Assembly: GCA_030737835.1 (NCBI GenBank)
Contig: JAUJYN010000012.1
Span: forward strand, 10,898,729 to 10,962,728
Reading direction: 5' to 3'
Length of the DNA: 64,000 bases
From: Acorus gramineus
Lineage: Eukaryota > Streptophyta > Magnoliopsida > Acorales > Acoraceae
The position numbers and the translations under genes were made by a program. This document shows positions 1-12,100 of the stretch, piece after piece. The stretch's first letter is position 1; each line of letters starts with the position of its first letter. The notes under the pieces were generated by a model that was not told the origin of the DNA, made no database searches, and saw only the letters and a list, made by a program, of their open reading frames with translations.

Positions 1-1129
1 TGCAAGCATCTAGGCTCAACATCAAACGGACATCATGAGGAGGATAAAGGCTGTAAATCTCTGTGTGTTTCAAGACTAGTAGACTCGAACCGAATTCACA
101 GCTGCCCAAATCCACCATTGCCTTGCATCTATACGTTCTAGATCCTGTCTCAGAAACCATACCATAATCAAGACCATCAGAAGACAAGCATTCACAAACC
201 GGTCCCGTGGAGTTGTAACTACAAAGGCCATATATACCACATGAGCCAAAGACGTCGCACTGGTTTCCCACCGCCTGCCATGTGACCTTCCAAGTACCCA
301 AATCACCATTCCATGAATAAATCCTCAAATTCCCATCAAAATCTATCCTCATGTGCCGCAAATACACAGATGGGTCACTGAAATCCTCGGCGGATTGGTA
401 CCAAACACTGGCATTGTAAGCATCAAGGACCCTGAAAACCCCTTCTTCATCGAAATTTGCTTCTTTCACCACAACGGATGGTCCAAATTGGCTGCTCCAG
501 TATGTCACAGTGTCCTCCCATATTAGTTCAACATTTCCTGACCTCCGAACACCAAAACTGTAAGGACTTGTCACAGAGTTCAAAGAGCGGGCTCGAAGGG
601 TTTGCGGGAACTGTAGGGACTGGCCAGGGAGGAGAGTGTCTGTGGGGCTATTGAAGCTCCCCCAAATCACTCCCTCTTTCAAACCCACCAAAACAAGGTT
701 ACCATTGTCTAAAAGACAAGCTTTTACAACACCCAAATTGCTGGTGTTGCTGTTCCAAACAGGGGAACCACTGAACCCATCAATCAAAACAAAGCTTCCA
801 TCAATGGACAGCCTGAATGTTGAGTTCTCCGAGACCCTAATCCCTCCCCCAACAGTCCACACAGGAAGGTTTACATCACTGTTTCCAAGATTATATCTAA
901 TACCCACAACAAAATAATCATTCTTTGAAGAATCACTTAGAAACCCAAATGCAAAAACACCATTTTGAGACACCAAAACTTGTTCTCCATGCCCAGAAAG
1001 CTCAAAACCAAGAGGAACAGAGTCCCCTTGAAAATTCTCCCCAGAAGCAATAGAACTTAATACAAACAGTGCAGCCAAGGTACACTTACCTCTGAAGTGC
1101 ATTTGGTGATGTTTTTGCATTCCATGCAT
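1..1129 (-). CDS. G-type lectin S-domain receptor-like protein, 5' part (cut by window edge)
   Basis: The reading frame is open without a stop from the ATG at 1129 to the window edge (376 codons), so the 3' part lies outside. A short hydrophobic signal segment (residues about 14-27) suggests secretion. A bulb-type mannose-binding lectin domain follows (about 40-165, with the family signature DNGNLVL), then an S-locus-glycoprotein region and a cysteine-rich EGF-like stretch containing QCDVFGSCGIYGLCS. The frame leaves the window near where a PAN/apple domain should begin (KHTEIYSLYPP). Family members sit in the plasma membrane or cell wall; those with a kinase domain act as surface receptors. 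The visible part resembles the SD3-1 / PAN-lectin group, but whether a kinase follows cannot be seen. A second in-frame Met eight codons downstream is also possible as start. Domain class is secure, exact orthology is not. Confidence 0.88.
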   Translation of the reverse strand, partial: MHGMQKHHQMHFRGKCTLAALFVLSSIASGENFQGDSVPLGFELSGHGEQVLVSQNGVFAFGFLSDSSKNDYFVVGIRYNLGNSDVNLPVWTVGGGIRVSENSTFRLSIDGSFVLIDGFSGSPVWNSNTSNLGVVKACLLDNGNLVLVGLKEGVIWGSFNSPTDTLLPGQSLQFPQTLRARSLNSVTSPYSFGVRRSGNVELIWEDTVTYWSSQFGPSVVVKEANFDEEGVFRVLDAYNASVWYQSAEDFSDPSVYLRHMRIDFDGNLRIYSWNGDLGTWKVTWQAVGNQCDVFGSCGIYGLCSYNSTGPVCECLSSDGLDYGMVSETGSRTYRCKAMVDLGSCEFGSSLLVLKHTEIYSLYPPHDVRLMLSLDAC

Positions 1130-1266
1130 TTCTAGTTTGAGGAATAGAAATAACAAGAATCAGTAACAAGAAGGGATGTTTTTGGGGGACCTCAAATATA
1201 ATGGTTTGAGAAAAGATGTGGTTCTGAAATGTTAGAAATTGGGAAGATAGGTTGTTTAGTGTAATA

Positions 1267-1274
1267 TTTATATA
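1267..1274 (-). promoter_or_regulatory. TATA box of the lectin receptor gene
   Basis: TATATAAA on the minus strand, about 140 bases upstream of the ATG at 1129. The surrounding DNA is AT-rich, so a chance match is possible. Confidence 0.4.
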
Positions 1275-1575
1275 ATATATTTATTTATCTACTTATTCAT
1301 TGGTCTGTTTGTTTGGCCCCTCCGAAGGAGAGTCCTCTGGGTTCTAAAATTTATGGTATTATGATGATGAGTCATCATACACGCAGTCCGTGGGTTTGGT
1401 TCATGTATTTTTATGCAGCGATCAAGCAAAATATATATATATATATATAATAAGTATATCTCACTAAACTTTTTTTATATTTACTAAAAATAAATTCATT
1501 TCATTCATTTTGTAAATTCATTTTATATCAAAAATATGTCTTATTAGATAAGGTTTGTTATATTTAAAAATTAAA

Positions 1576-2875
1576 GAGAATAATGCATATACCCCCTTTA
1601 AAATTCTCTAATATTCATATCCCTTCTTTATTTTTCTTTTGAAAATTCATATAACCCCTTGAAAGTTTTTCTATTTAAGCAAAAAAAAACTCCTCACTTA
1701 AATTTCTGTCAATTTAGAAAGAATATTCGTGGGCTACTATGTTACTTAATGTCACCCAAAAAATATATATTTTCATATTACTCCCTCAAAGATTGCGAAT
1801 ATACATATCGACCTTTATTTTTTTTTAATATCTATATAACCCATTGAAATTACGCGTTTAATTCATATCACCCATTACAGTTATCCAATTAAAATTTGTG
1901 TATGTTTGTGTGGTTAACCTAACAATATACAATAATTTATTATTAACATGTTGAAGAAAAAGCACAGTGGGATAATTTTTTTGATGGATGACATTTTGGT
2001 CATTTAGATGAATTATATTAAATTTTAGGGATTTTTAGTTTTAAGTCTCTGTAAACATGCATATTTAGGGATCGGTCCCTCACTTCTTCATATTTCTTTT
2101 TAAGTCCCCATATTCGCCTATTTGGTTTTTAGTCCCTTCGTCAAACGTCCGTCCATACACCGTTAATTTGTGAAATGTGATTTTATTTTTAAGTCTCTGT
2201 AAACTATATTTTTAGTGTTAAGTCCCTGTAAACTATGTTATTTAGTGATCAGTCCCTGTAAAATATGAAGAAGGAAGGGACTAATAACTAAATAACATAG
2301 TTTACAGGGACTTAAAAATAAATCACATTTCATAAATTAACGGTGTATAGACGGATGTTTAATGGAGAGACTAAAAACCAAATAGGCGGTTGAATATGGG
2401 AACTTAAAAAAAAATATGAAGAATGGAGGGATCGATCCCTAAATAAACATGTTTACAGATACTTAAAAATAAAAATCCCTTATTAAATCTCATGACGCTA
2501 TTTGAATAAACGCATTTACAGCACCGATGAATAGAATACCTAGAATATTTCTTAAAATTTAAAGAAAATTCATTCAAGGGCCCAAATCTTTATCCATGAA
2601 AAATATAGGGAGTTATATGGATTTTTAAAAATTGTGGAGTCAATATGGATATTCATAAACTTTAAGGAGGAGGTTATATGCATTTTTTCCTTAGATGTGG
2701 ATGAAAGTGATGGGGGTAAAAAATGTAATTTAACCATGTATGATTAAGCTAACCACACCACAAGTATATCAATATAACCCAAATAATCAAGGGGTTATAT
2801 GGATTTTCTTTAAAAAAAACTAACACGGGGGGCATGGGTATTAGCAAACTTTCAGGAGTTATATGCATTTTTCCC
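1576..2875. mobile_element. Foldback transposon, Mutator-like by 9-bp target repeat (outer element)
   Basis: The ends are inverted copies (GAGAATAATGCAT at the left, ATGCATTTTTCCC at the right). Both arms carry repeats of an 'ATATAACCCC...TTCA' theme. It is flanked on both sides by the identical 9-mer AAAATTAAA (1567-1575 and 2876-2884), the target-duplication length of Mutator-like elements. No transposase frame is visible, so it is non-autonomous. A second foldback is nested inside at 2027-2480. Confidence 0.72.
2027..2480. mobile_element. Nested foldback transposon ('AGGGATTTTTA' family)
   Basis: Two arms of roughly 220 bases are near-perfect inverted copies meeting near 2255. Each arm contains repeats of AAGTCCCTGTAAAC and GGGATCGRTCCCT. 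The flanks carry TATTAAATTT (2016-2025) and TATTAAATCT (2481-2490), a likely 9-10 bp target duplication; one extra T separates the left copy from the arm. A second copy of the family lies at 18277-18538. No coding capacity. Confidence 0.68.
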
Positions 2876-2885
2876 AAAATTAAAA

Positions 2886-5053
2886 AATATGTGTGAGCAC
2901 GGACTGCCTTAATGATGATATCTTTGCAGTATTTGTTTTGATAAGATGTAATTTTTTTATTTATAAAAGGAAGTGTTTTGTCTTGATGTTTCCTTGTACT
3001 GGTTTCAATAATTCTGTCATTGGTTAGGTAGCAAGTAGAAGATCATGGTTTTGTCATGTTGCAAATGCGTTGGAAACTTGTGTCTGCATTTTAGTGTATT
3101 AATTATGTTAATGACAGATAGAAAGATCCATCTCAACCGATTGAGTGTGAGCCCCTGGCATTTCTTTTTGAAGAAGAAATGTTTTGGGTGCTACTATATA
3201 TGATTAGTTGAATAAAACATATAATTCTTCTTCTTTTTTTTTAATCTAAATAAGTATTTATAGTTCATTATAGTGTATATATTTTAAATTTAGTGAATAT
3301 ACATACTTCATTATATCACATTTTAAAAAAACATGTGAAGACTACATGTAAGGTTTACGTAACAATATCTAATTTTTATGTACATATTTTATTGGGATAT
3401 TTTTTATATATTAAAAGACGTGGATGACTTCAATCAGAAGTATTATATTTGTTAACTCTCATGTGGTTTGTGGCCTATTTTTTGTGCAATAAAAAATAAA
3501 AGTAAAGTAATAACAAAAAAACTCAATTTTTTATATCATGGATTTCACATATATGAATGTCATCTAAGGTCTCCTTTGTGATTAATTTTTAAATAGATTT
3601 TGTGTTTGTCAAATCAATTTTTAGATAATCAATTTCAAATGGGCATTGTTTTCAATTGAGCTTTTGAGTTTACATTTTAGTTTTTATATTTTAAATGTCA
3701 GCAGAAATAGTTTTATTAAAAATCTAGTTGAGGATAATTCTTTGAAATCGATTATTTTAATCAATTTAGAGTATATGCTCTTTTTTTTTAATTGTTGCCA
3801 AATGAATAGTTAGTCATGGTGTTATCAGCAATAATCATCCTAAGTGACAATAAACTGTAAGAATTTAGTTGTAAAACAATCTTATTTTCGTCACATGGAC
3901 AATGAGTTTAGATTGCATGGATAATGAATTTGGAGAGAACTCAATCAGAACCATCGATGGAATATGTTAAATCTTTGAGTGAGCCTCAAACGATCACTGA
4001 ATTAGTGTGAGGTTTTGCTCTAAGTTTTAAGTTTTTTCATATCTTTTTTTTTTTTTAATATCGGAGGGACCTCTCGTGGCTGATCTTACGGTTGCGAGCT
4101 GGGAATGCTACTACCTCCGCATGTTTCATATCCATGTACCTCAATAGCTATCCATTTTTTTTCACATATCCATATCCTCCTGGTGTTCTTTCAACAAAAA
4201 ATTTTCACATTTTTTTATAACTTGTCCATTCAATTCGTCATGAAAATATATATACATTTTTTTAAAAAATGTATATTTTATTAGATAACATTATATTTTA
4301 AAAAAATAAAATAAAAACATAAACGGATGGCACGCGATACTGTTAATGGGGTTATTCCTAATACTTTTCTTATTTGTTTGGCTAGTTGGATTCTGTAAAG
4401 ATAACATGAAAGTCAAATTCTGATGATAATGGTTTCTCGGATAGGGTTATTCATCTTGGAAATATGGGTAACTATACACCTTAGTTTGTTCTGAGTGTAA
4501 TTTAAATTTTATTTTTATTTGATTTTCCAACAAAATAAAGGAAATTATTGAAAGAACACTTATTATGACCGGCCCCAAGCTATTAAAATTAAAATATGGT
4601 GAATTGAATGTGTGAATACATGACTAGTCAGATGGGACATATACAAGGGCCGATTGTTTTGTTTTTTTGTTTTTTTTAGACGAAAGTAGATAAATGCTAT
4701 CACTATTGTATTAAAAAAATTATAGTACATAAGTCTAAAAAGGAAAAAACAAAGAGGTTGTAAAACTAGTGGAAGAGAGGAGGAAAGGGGCAGGGAGAAG
4801 CACCTAGGCCCACCGGCAATTCCGTAGAAGAGGTGACTGCCTATCCACCGGACCAAACTATTTATTTAGTGGTCCACTCACATTGAGAGGAGAGAGAGAG
4901 AGAGAGAGAGAGAGCAGTTGATGGGATGTTTTTAATAGTTCTTTTTTCTAAGTTTAAATCCATGATCAGAATAATACCAAAAAGTAAAAAATAAAAATTC
5001 ATGATCAGAAATGTTTTTATATAGTTTTATATACAACTGTACTGTACTGGAAA
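2886..5053. other. Non-coding AT-rich spacer
   Basis: No open frame with family resemblance is seen on either strand. It contains poly-T runs and a GA microsatellite at about 4886-4914. Confidence 0.5.
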
Positions 5054-5915
5054 GGGTAAATTGCGTAAATATCCTAATAACTAATCCTTCATTATTTATG
5101 TGCTCTTATTTTTTTTAAAAAAAATTATGTACCCTTGTAACAAAATATCTAATTTTTTTTTTACCCTTCTCCATTTAATTTTTCAGTCTCAGAAAAGCAC
5201 AGTTTTCTCTCTGTAAGTGTATATATGTTTTATGTAACTTATAAAACACAAAATATAGTTTTTGTAAATATCATCTGTAAATGCGTTATTATGTCATGTA
5301 AAAAGATAACTTGCGACATTAATATATGTGTGGTTCTTATAATGTCATAAAGTTTACATTTATTGGTATTTGATTTATTTGGATGTTTGACTTATTGTTA
5401 CATCTCTAATATAGTTTGGACCGCGTTTTCTTTCCAATGAAATACGCTTGCAGACTCGAAGGTGTAATAGTAGATTCGATTTCAGTCAAATGGACATGAA
5501 GAGGATCTGGGCGAAGACAATGGATTAGTTCATTAGGGTAGAAAAAGAACGTTGGAATGCAAACATTCGATCAATTCAAGTGCTTTGATATATTTATTGT
5601 GATGAAATATTTTTAGGTGTTATGCATAAACGTATGTTTTTTTAGTGTTTTACAAATTATCATTTTTACATAACATGCATAATAATGCACTTACAGATAA
5701 TATTTACAGAAATTACATTTTGTGTTCTGTAAGTTATAGAAAACATATATGCACTTACAGGAAAAAAATTATGATTTTGTGGGGCTGAGGGGAATTAAAG
5801 GGAGATGGTAAAAAAAAAAAGTATTTGCTCCAGGGGTACATAATTTTTTTTTTGAAAATGTGAGGGCACAAGAATAATAAGAGGTTGGCTACAAGTGTAT
5901 TTGGGCAATTAACCC
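5054..5915. mobile_element. Foldback transposon ('GGGTAAATTGC' type)
   Basis: The left end GGGTAAATTGCG pairs with the right end GGGCAATTAACCC. The arms (about 5054-5310 and 5660-5915) stay inverted copies for some 250 bases, including shared blocks around TTATGTACCC and GTAAGTGYATATATG. Possible target repeats TACTGGAAA / TATGGTAAA match at only 6 of 9 positions, so the element is old or the boundary is slightly off. No coding frame. Confidence 0.6.
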
Positions 5916-6439
5916 TATGGTAAATCATATATGTATTTTTTTTTATGAAATGGAACATGTGGTTTTTTTATTTGTTATATAAGAGATATATAATTCATTA
6001 AAGTACTTTACTTTGATATGATTATACATACTTTCTTGCATAAAATATATACTTTTTAAAAAATAAAGAGTATTACGACCATAAATGGGGTGCATGTAAA
6101 GCTAGATCTAACATTATTCTCAATGAATGTTGTTAAACAATTTCTTCTTCAAGTCCTAATTCCAGTTTCACATGCTTTGTTAATGCCATATACTCATATT
6201 AATGAAGTCTATGATTCAATAATATTTTTTATAATTACATTAATGCAATTCATTATAACATGCTATTTAAAAAAAAATATCAAAATATACATGGATTGAG
6301 ATTGAAGCGTGAAAAGAGGTTGGACGTAGCATTATCTTTGTTCAATCAGTTTTGAATGAGTTTGAGGTCATATAAAACTCTATTGCTCAAGTTTCCTGAG
6401 CATGATGTCTCCTTATAATATATTTTAAACACTACACAT

Positions 6440-7180
6440 GCATAGTTTGTACATCCTCTCCCACCTCGATATGGGGAATGGGCGACCCCAAGAAAAACAA
6501 AAGACATCTAGAATAAAAGAAACAGGAATCACCCACGAGATCAGAACCCTGGTAGATAAGTTCTCTATCCAGTTTTGTTACCACCCCTATCACTCAATCA
6601 CTCTCAGCACATCCTCTCCCACCTCGATATGGGCGCCCTTGCCATTCCCATACTCCACTACTCCATGATACTATTACGCACCATCTCGCATAAATTTTGA
6701 AAATAGAAGGTAGAACCCTTAAATACCAACGTATTTCTCGCTCTCAAGATTGCCTAAGCGCATACCAGAACAATAGACGACAACATCTTCTCCGATACCC
6801 TTTTATGCCCATTCTTTTTCACCCCCAATGCTGTCACCCAGAAATCTTGCATCGATTGGAAACTAACACAACCTCTTGTTGGATATCTTTTCCGCAATGT
6901 CCCAAATGTGGGAGATTTCAGGGTAGCTGCAAAACAGATGGAAAATGGTTTCGATCTCTCCCCGACAAATATCACACTCTGTGACCACCAATTGTTTCCA
7001 TCTCGCTCGATACTCCCTGGTTATGGTTTTTTTCTTGAAGTAACAGCCATATAAAACTTTTAACCTTGAGCGGGATTTTCGTCTTCCAAATCAGTACAGA
7101 CCACATTGCCTTTTTTAAGCACCGAATGGCTGGTTCTGAGACCACCAATCATAGCCTACATGCCTTTTTATCCCTCCTGT
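6440..7180 (-). pseudogene. LINE retrotransposon remnant, zinc-finger RVT region
   Basis: Read on the minus strand, frames around 7115-6690 give pieces typical of the cysteine/histidine region at the C-terminus of plant LINE reverse transcriptases: WKTKIPLKVKSFIWLL, then CDICRGEIETIFHLF, then RARNTLVFKG. The pieces lie in different frames and are broken by stops, so the element is dead and 5' truncated. Its 3' side carries a 25-base direct repeat (about 6450 and 6608). Confidence 0.65.
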
Positions 7181-7774
7181 GATACAGATATAGTTACTTA
7201 TTTAATAATTTTAATCCACTCCCTCCCTCCCCCACAATTTAATTATGAGTAAAAGACTATTATATCCTCGCTTGTTTTTATTTTTTTTAAATTTTTGGTA
7301 CACAAGCCCAGAATGGGGAAGAGTTTTAAATATAAACAAACTATGTAGACCTGGGCAATAAGGGCTCAGAATAGATGGTGGACAAAACTCATGATAGACC
7401 CGGCCTAAAAGATTGTTTCCCTGTTTTTTTACTCCTTCCTCAAGCAGGAAGGGGGGTGTCCTTATCCCTTCTTGCTACTAACTATTCTTACTGATCCTCA
7501 AATCCAAAGACTTCCTTGACAGTATTTATGATAGCAGAGAAGGTAACCAATCACTGCTGTTGGTCTTGTGATCTCCTCTATTTCAAGGTACATCTTCTGT
7601 CATGATCTTACACAACCCTCTGATGACACTATAACTGAAGTATGGATGTAACGAATACATACATGGTGTACCTGGGTCGGGCTGATTGCAACGGCCCGTC
7701 GTATTAGCCTACCTCCCCTCCCAACCTGTGCCAACATGGGTAATGATCAGACATATGCACTTCTTTTGAATGGG

Positions 7775-8098
7775 CACAGTTACATTCAATTTTTTTTTTT
7801 TTTAGTTTAAAATACATTCTTATATACTTCTTTTGAATGGGCACAGTTACATTCAATTTTTTTTTTCAGTTTAAAATACATTCTTATATACATCGTTAAA
7901 AATCCAACGAAACATATACGTTGTTAATTTTTTTTTCGACGTTTATTAAAAATGAATTAATTAAATTTGAAATGGAGTGACATATTTTTTTTTATTAAAT
8001 CATATACATCATTAAAAAATATTTACTATTTAAAAAAAGATGAAAAATGTGTATTGTTTGTGTTTTGGATAGTAAAAAGGGTTGAGTCTAACATGTTT
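7775..8098 (+). repeat. AT-rich repeat family R, copy 1 (with tandemly doubled start)
   Basis: It begins with a block read as GGGCACAGTTACATTCAA plus poly-T, present twice in tandem about 64 bases apart. It then follows the same order of blocks as the copies at 8443, 17805 and 22053 (inverted): a 'TATATAC' block, a 'GAATTAATT...GAAATRGA' block and a 'TATTAAATCATATAC' block. No protein. The transposon class is unknown. Confidence 0.5.
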
Positions 8099-8442
8099 GC
8101 ACGTTTCATCAAATGGATATTATAACCCAAGGTCCATCTACATTTTGCTTGATTTGCAAAGCCCTCTATCTCTCTATCTTCTTTTAAAAAAAAAAAAAAT
8201 TACAAAACTCACGTTCATTTGCATCCTGTCCCATACTCATCGTGCGCATGAGAAGACGAAGAGGAGGCGGCGAGCCGACGAGAAGGAGGTGATGTGACGG
8301 GAAGAAGTTGTGTTTCACCGATGGGAGTGCAAATTAAAAGTGCGTGCAAATATATTTGAAGAGTGTAAATAGAGATACCCTAGAGGCCTATGTTGGACCT
8401 ACCTGTTCCATTTAACATTTCGACCATCGAAGAATAAAAAAA

Positions 8443-8655
8443 ACGAGTGTTGTTACACTCAATTTTTTTTACAATATCAAATGCAGTCTTATATACCTCT
8501 TAGATATACATCTCGTTGAATTTTTTTATATTTTTATTGAAATAATATACATCACTTACAATAAAAAAACATATCTCATTAAGGAATGTAAATAATTTAA
8601 AAATAAAAAAAAATATAGGTGTACTACGGAAAATGGACTAAGCTTAACATTTTCT
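8443..8655 (+). repeat. AT-rich repeat family R, copy 2
   Basis: Starts with GAGTGTTGTTACACTCAA followed by poly-T and keeps the block order of the other copies, with a deletion in the middle. Confidence 0.45.
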
Positions 8656-9154
8656 AAAAAAAAACTACATAAAAAATCTTGATTGAGGATTAGGGGCTGA
8701 TTTTGTTTCTGCTATGGTAGAGTCCTGGTAGAGCCCTCTGGCTCTGGCTGTGGTGGTGATTTGATCAAGCTGAGAAAGTTACTTTCGCCTGTGTGTTTTT
8801 AGTCCTACAAAAAAATTCTTTTAAATTTTGTCTAACAAACATGATTTCACGTGAGAATGTTGTAATATTTTTTTTTTCTTTAAAATTTTTTAATCCATTT
8901 TCATGTAGAGTCACATAGAAGATATGAGAGGATGTTGTAACGTTGTCTTCTCTTGAACATATGCCCTTATTCTAACATTATCCAAAAGAAAAAACATACT
9001 AGATGTTGCTCAAGGAGAAGATTTTGTTTGGATGGATGTCGTGCCACTATTTTCATCCATTTGAATTTCTTTATGTTCAAAATAACTCTCTCACACACAG
9101 TGTCTCTTACCCGGCCACCAACACACACACACAGACCAATCCAAAACATCCGCC
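8656..9154. promoter_or_regulatory. Upstream region of the PTC52-like gene
   Basis: No coding frame was recognised. The last 80 bases before the ATG are CA-rich (CACACACACA), as in many plant 5' leaders. No convincing TATA box was found. Confidence 0.35.
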
Positions 9155-12100
9155 ATGAAAGCTCTCTCATTCTCCCTCACCCCCTCCACACTCTCACCCA
9201 AACCCCACAGACCCACTCTCCCAAACCCCTCCCAGAGAACCCAATCTCCGCCTCTCAAGAAGATCAAAACCCACTTGAGGGTTTCCTCCCCAACCTCCCC
9301 TCCCGCCATAACCGATGAACCCGAGCGCGTATTCCGAGGCGAGGTCGAAGAGAAGTTCGATTGGTATTCGTGTTGGTATCCGCTGGCCCCGGTCTGCGAC
9401 CTCGACAAGCGGGTGCCCCACGCGAGGACCGTGATGGGCCTCGATGTGGTGGTTTGGTGGGACAGGAATGATGGAGCCTGGAAGGTGTTCGACGATCGGT
9501 GCCCGCACCGGCTCGCGCCGCTCTCTGAGGGAAGGATCGATCGGTGGGGGCGGCTCCAGTGCGTGTACCATGGGTGGTGCTTCGATGGGGCCGGGGGTTG
9601 CAAGTACATCCCCCAGGCGCCTCCTGATGGACCGCAGGTGAGACCCGTCTCGTGATTCGTGCTATGTTTGGGGGGTGGCAAGGGTGGGGGTGATTTGTGT
9701 TGATGGGAATGTTAGTGATTTGGGAATTGATGATTTTAGCATAACCACAAAGTACTACGAATTGTGCGATTAGTATCTTTAGGATTTGGGTACCAATTAT
9801 CTGCGTTTGGGAAGATTTGGCGTATGAAAGGTGTAAGATTCAGAAACGCAGATTTAAATACATTTTCAGTGTTTGACTTTTCAAATCACCCTCTTGCTTT
9901 TCCTGGCTAAAGAAAACTCAACAATTTAAGAGCTAACAAAACAACCTTTTTTGAAGCTGAGTTTGAAATGCAAGAGTTTGAAATCCAACATTTCAACCGC
10001 ACATTCAAACACACCTTTTGTTTGGATGGTACACTACTTTTTTTCATAATTTCAAAAATATGGGAATCTGTCACTTGCATTTTTGTGCGGGGGCTAAAAG
10101 AGTCTTAGTGATTGGGGGAAAATTTGTAATTGAGTCGTAATAATAGCTGGCGGTTTGTAAGTGGGACTCTCTCCTGCTTTGATTCACTTTGTTGTGTTGT
10201 TTACAATGGATAGGATGCCTACAATCTCTTAAAAATTAAAAAAAATAAAAATCATTGGGTTCAAATTCCGGCAATGGAAAATTATTTTTATTGTAAAAAA
10301 CAAATGGAAAGCAAATGAATTATATCCGTATTTTTTACCTTTTATCCAGTATATTTGTAAATATACTTATGTTAATGAATATATACTTACTGTACGGAAC
10401 TCTTAATAGATATTTTCTACACACGAATTTTTGCGACTGGCTATATGCAAGACTTCCCTGGTTGATGGCCTTTTTGCTGGTGATCATGAGTTCTAGAAAT
10501 TAATGCTTCACCTGAGATATATAATGGGATTGGTGTGGTACATTGTTCATTTTTCTGTAAACTGTATTGCATTGAATATCTGAGTTGAAGTTCTTTTTTT
10601 TTTGTGTCAAATTTTTCTTCCATGGCACTAAGCTAATGAGTAATATTATTTGCTAGTTGCTACATTTAGGACCCAGATGGGTTTCTTTCTATGCCTGTGG
10701 TTAGATATATGATGATACATAGTTGCAAATACACTTTGTCTTCTTCTGCGCCTTGGATTTAAATTATATGTGGATAATGTTTAGCATTATAGGATTTGTT
10801 ACCTGTTGGATACTGGTGAAACAGTCTAAGATGTGAATGTAAATTAATTAAATATTTGGATTTTGTGCAGTTCCACACATTTAACAAGGCATGTGCAGCT
10901 GCTTACCCTAGTGTTGAGCAGAACAAGATCGTCTGGTTTTGGCCAAGCACAGACCCACAATACAAAGACATTTTGACAAAGAAGAAGCCTCCTTACATTC
11001 CCGAGCTTGATGATCCAACGTATACGGACCTCATGGGGACGAGAGATATACCATATGGGTAAATTCAGCCTTAAAATTGAAACCACCCTTTACTTGGCTC
11101 ACATTTCTGTTCTTGATGCTCCAGCAAGGACTTTATGAACCTGAATTTTGTTCTTTGATAACAAAACTCTTTGGTAACATTTTTTAGGTAACATTAGAAA
11201 CCGTAACTATTTAATTATGGCATATCTTTCTTTTATGTCAGTTATTTGTCTTGGAATTTTTTGTGGGCTGACAGTAGTCTAATAGGATGTGATTGCAGAA
11301 TATACATAGGTCTGCTTCAGTAAAGCATCTTAAGCTTATTATGAAAAAATTAATAGATCTTGAGGATTAATTTATTGAAAAAGCTTCATTTTTCAAGGAC
11401 AGTCTATGAGTTAGTACGACAGTTTGGCTGATAGTTCATCTCAGATCCGAATGCAAATGTCATTTTGTGTCCGTTCTTTCCTCGTCTTCTAGATTTTCTT
11501 CAAATCTAGGTGAGCCGGAATAATTTCTCTTAGTTGTATGAGCTTAAACTGCATAATAACATGGTAAGTTTTTCACCTTTCTTTGGTACCAGCCGAGGCT
11601 TGGTGCTGCTCACATTGTAGTCTTTTAGAAATTTAATGCCAATTATATTGGGTAAAAGCCTGTACTTAAAGTACTCTACAAACAATCAATCATTACTAGT
11701 CACAACAAGGCCTGTTGTAAATTTTTTATGGTATTATGATTGTTATATGTGTGGCATAAGATGGGCCATATTCAAAATGCTGTAATCCTTGGTTGTCACA
11801 AAGTAGGTTTGCAAAGGAAATAGATAGGAGCAGTCACAGAATTGTTCAGGATATGATCATACATTGTTATATTACTAGAATTTAGAAATTAAAAGGTGAA
11901 CCTAGTTTGAGAAATGACACTCTTTTCATTTCCGGGTTGTTTTCATTGATCTTACCTGGGCAAACAGATTTCAGGACTTTGATAAGAGAAGGATCTACCC
12001 TGACTTCGATGACACCAGGAAGCATGCACTGTAACACATTGAAATAAGTTGTTAATAAATTGGGAGATGAAGACTTAAAAGAAGATATGTAAATTCACTG

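Noticed and set aside
76..309. Minus-strand frame MVIWVLGRSHG
   Set aside because: It is another frame of the lectin receptor gene, whose true frame runs on past the window edge.
10256..10275. GGGTTCAAATTCCGG resembling a tRNA T-arm
   Set aside because: No matching acceptor, D or anticodon arms can be folded around it.
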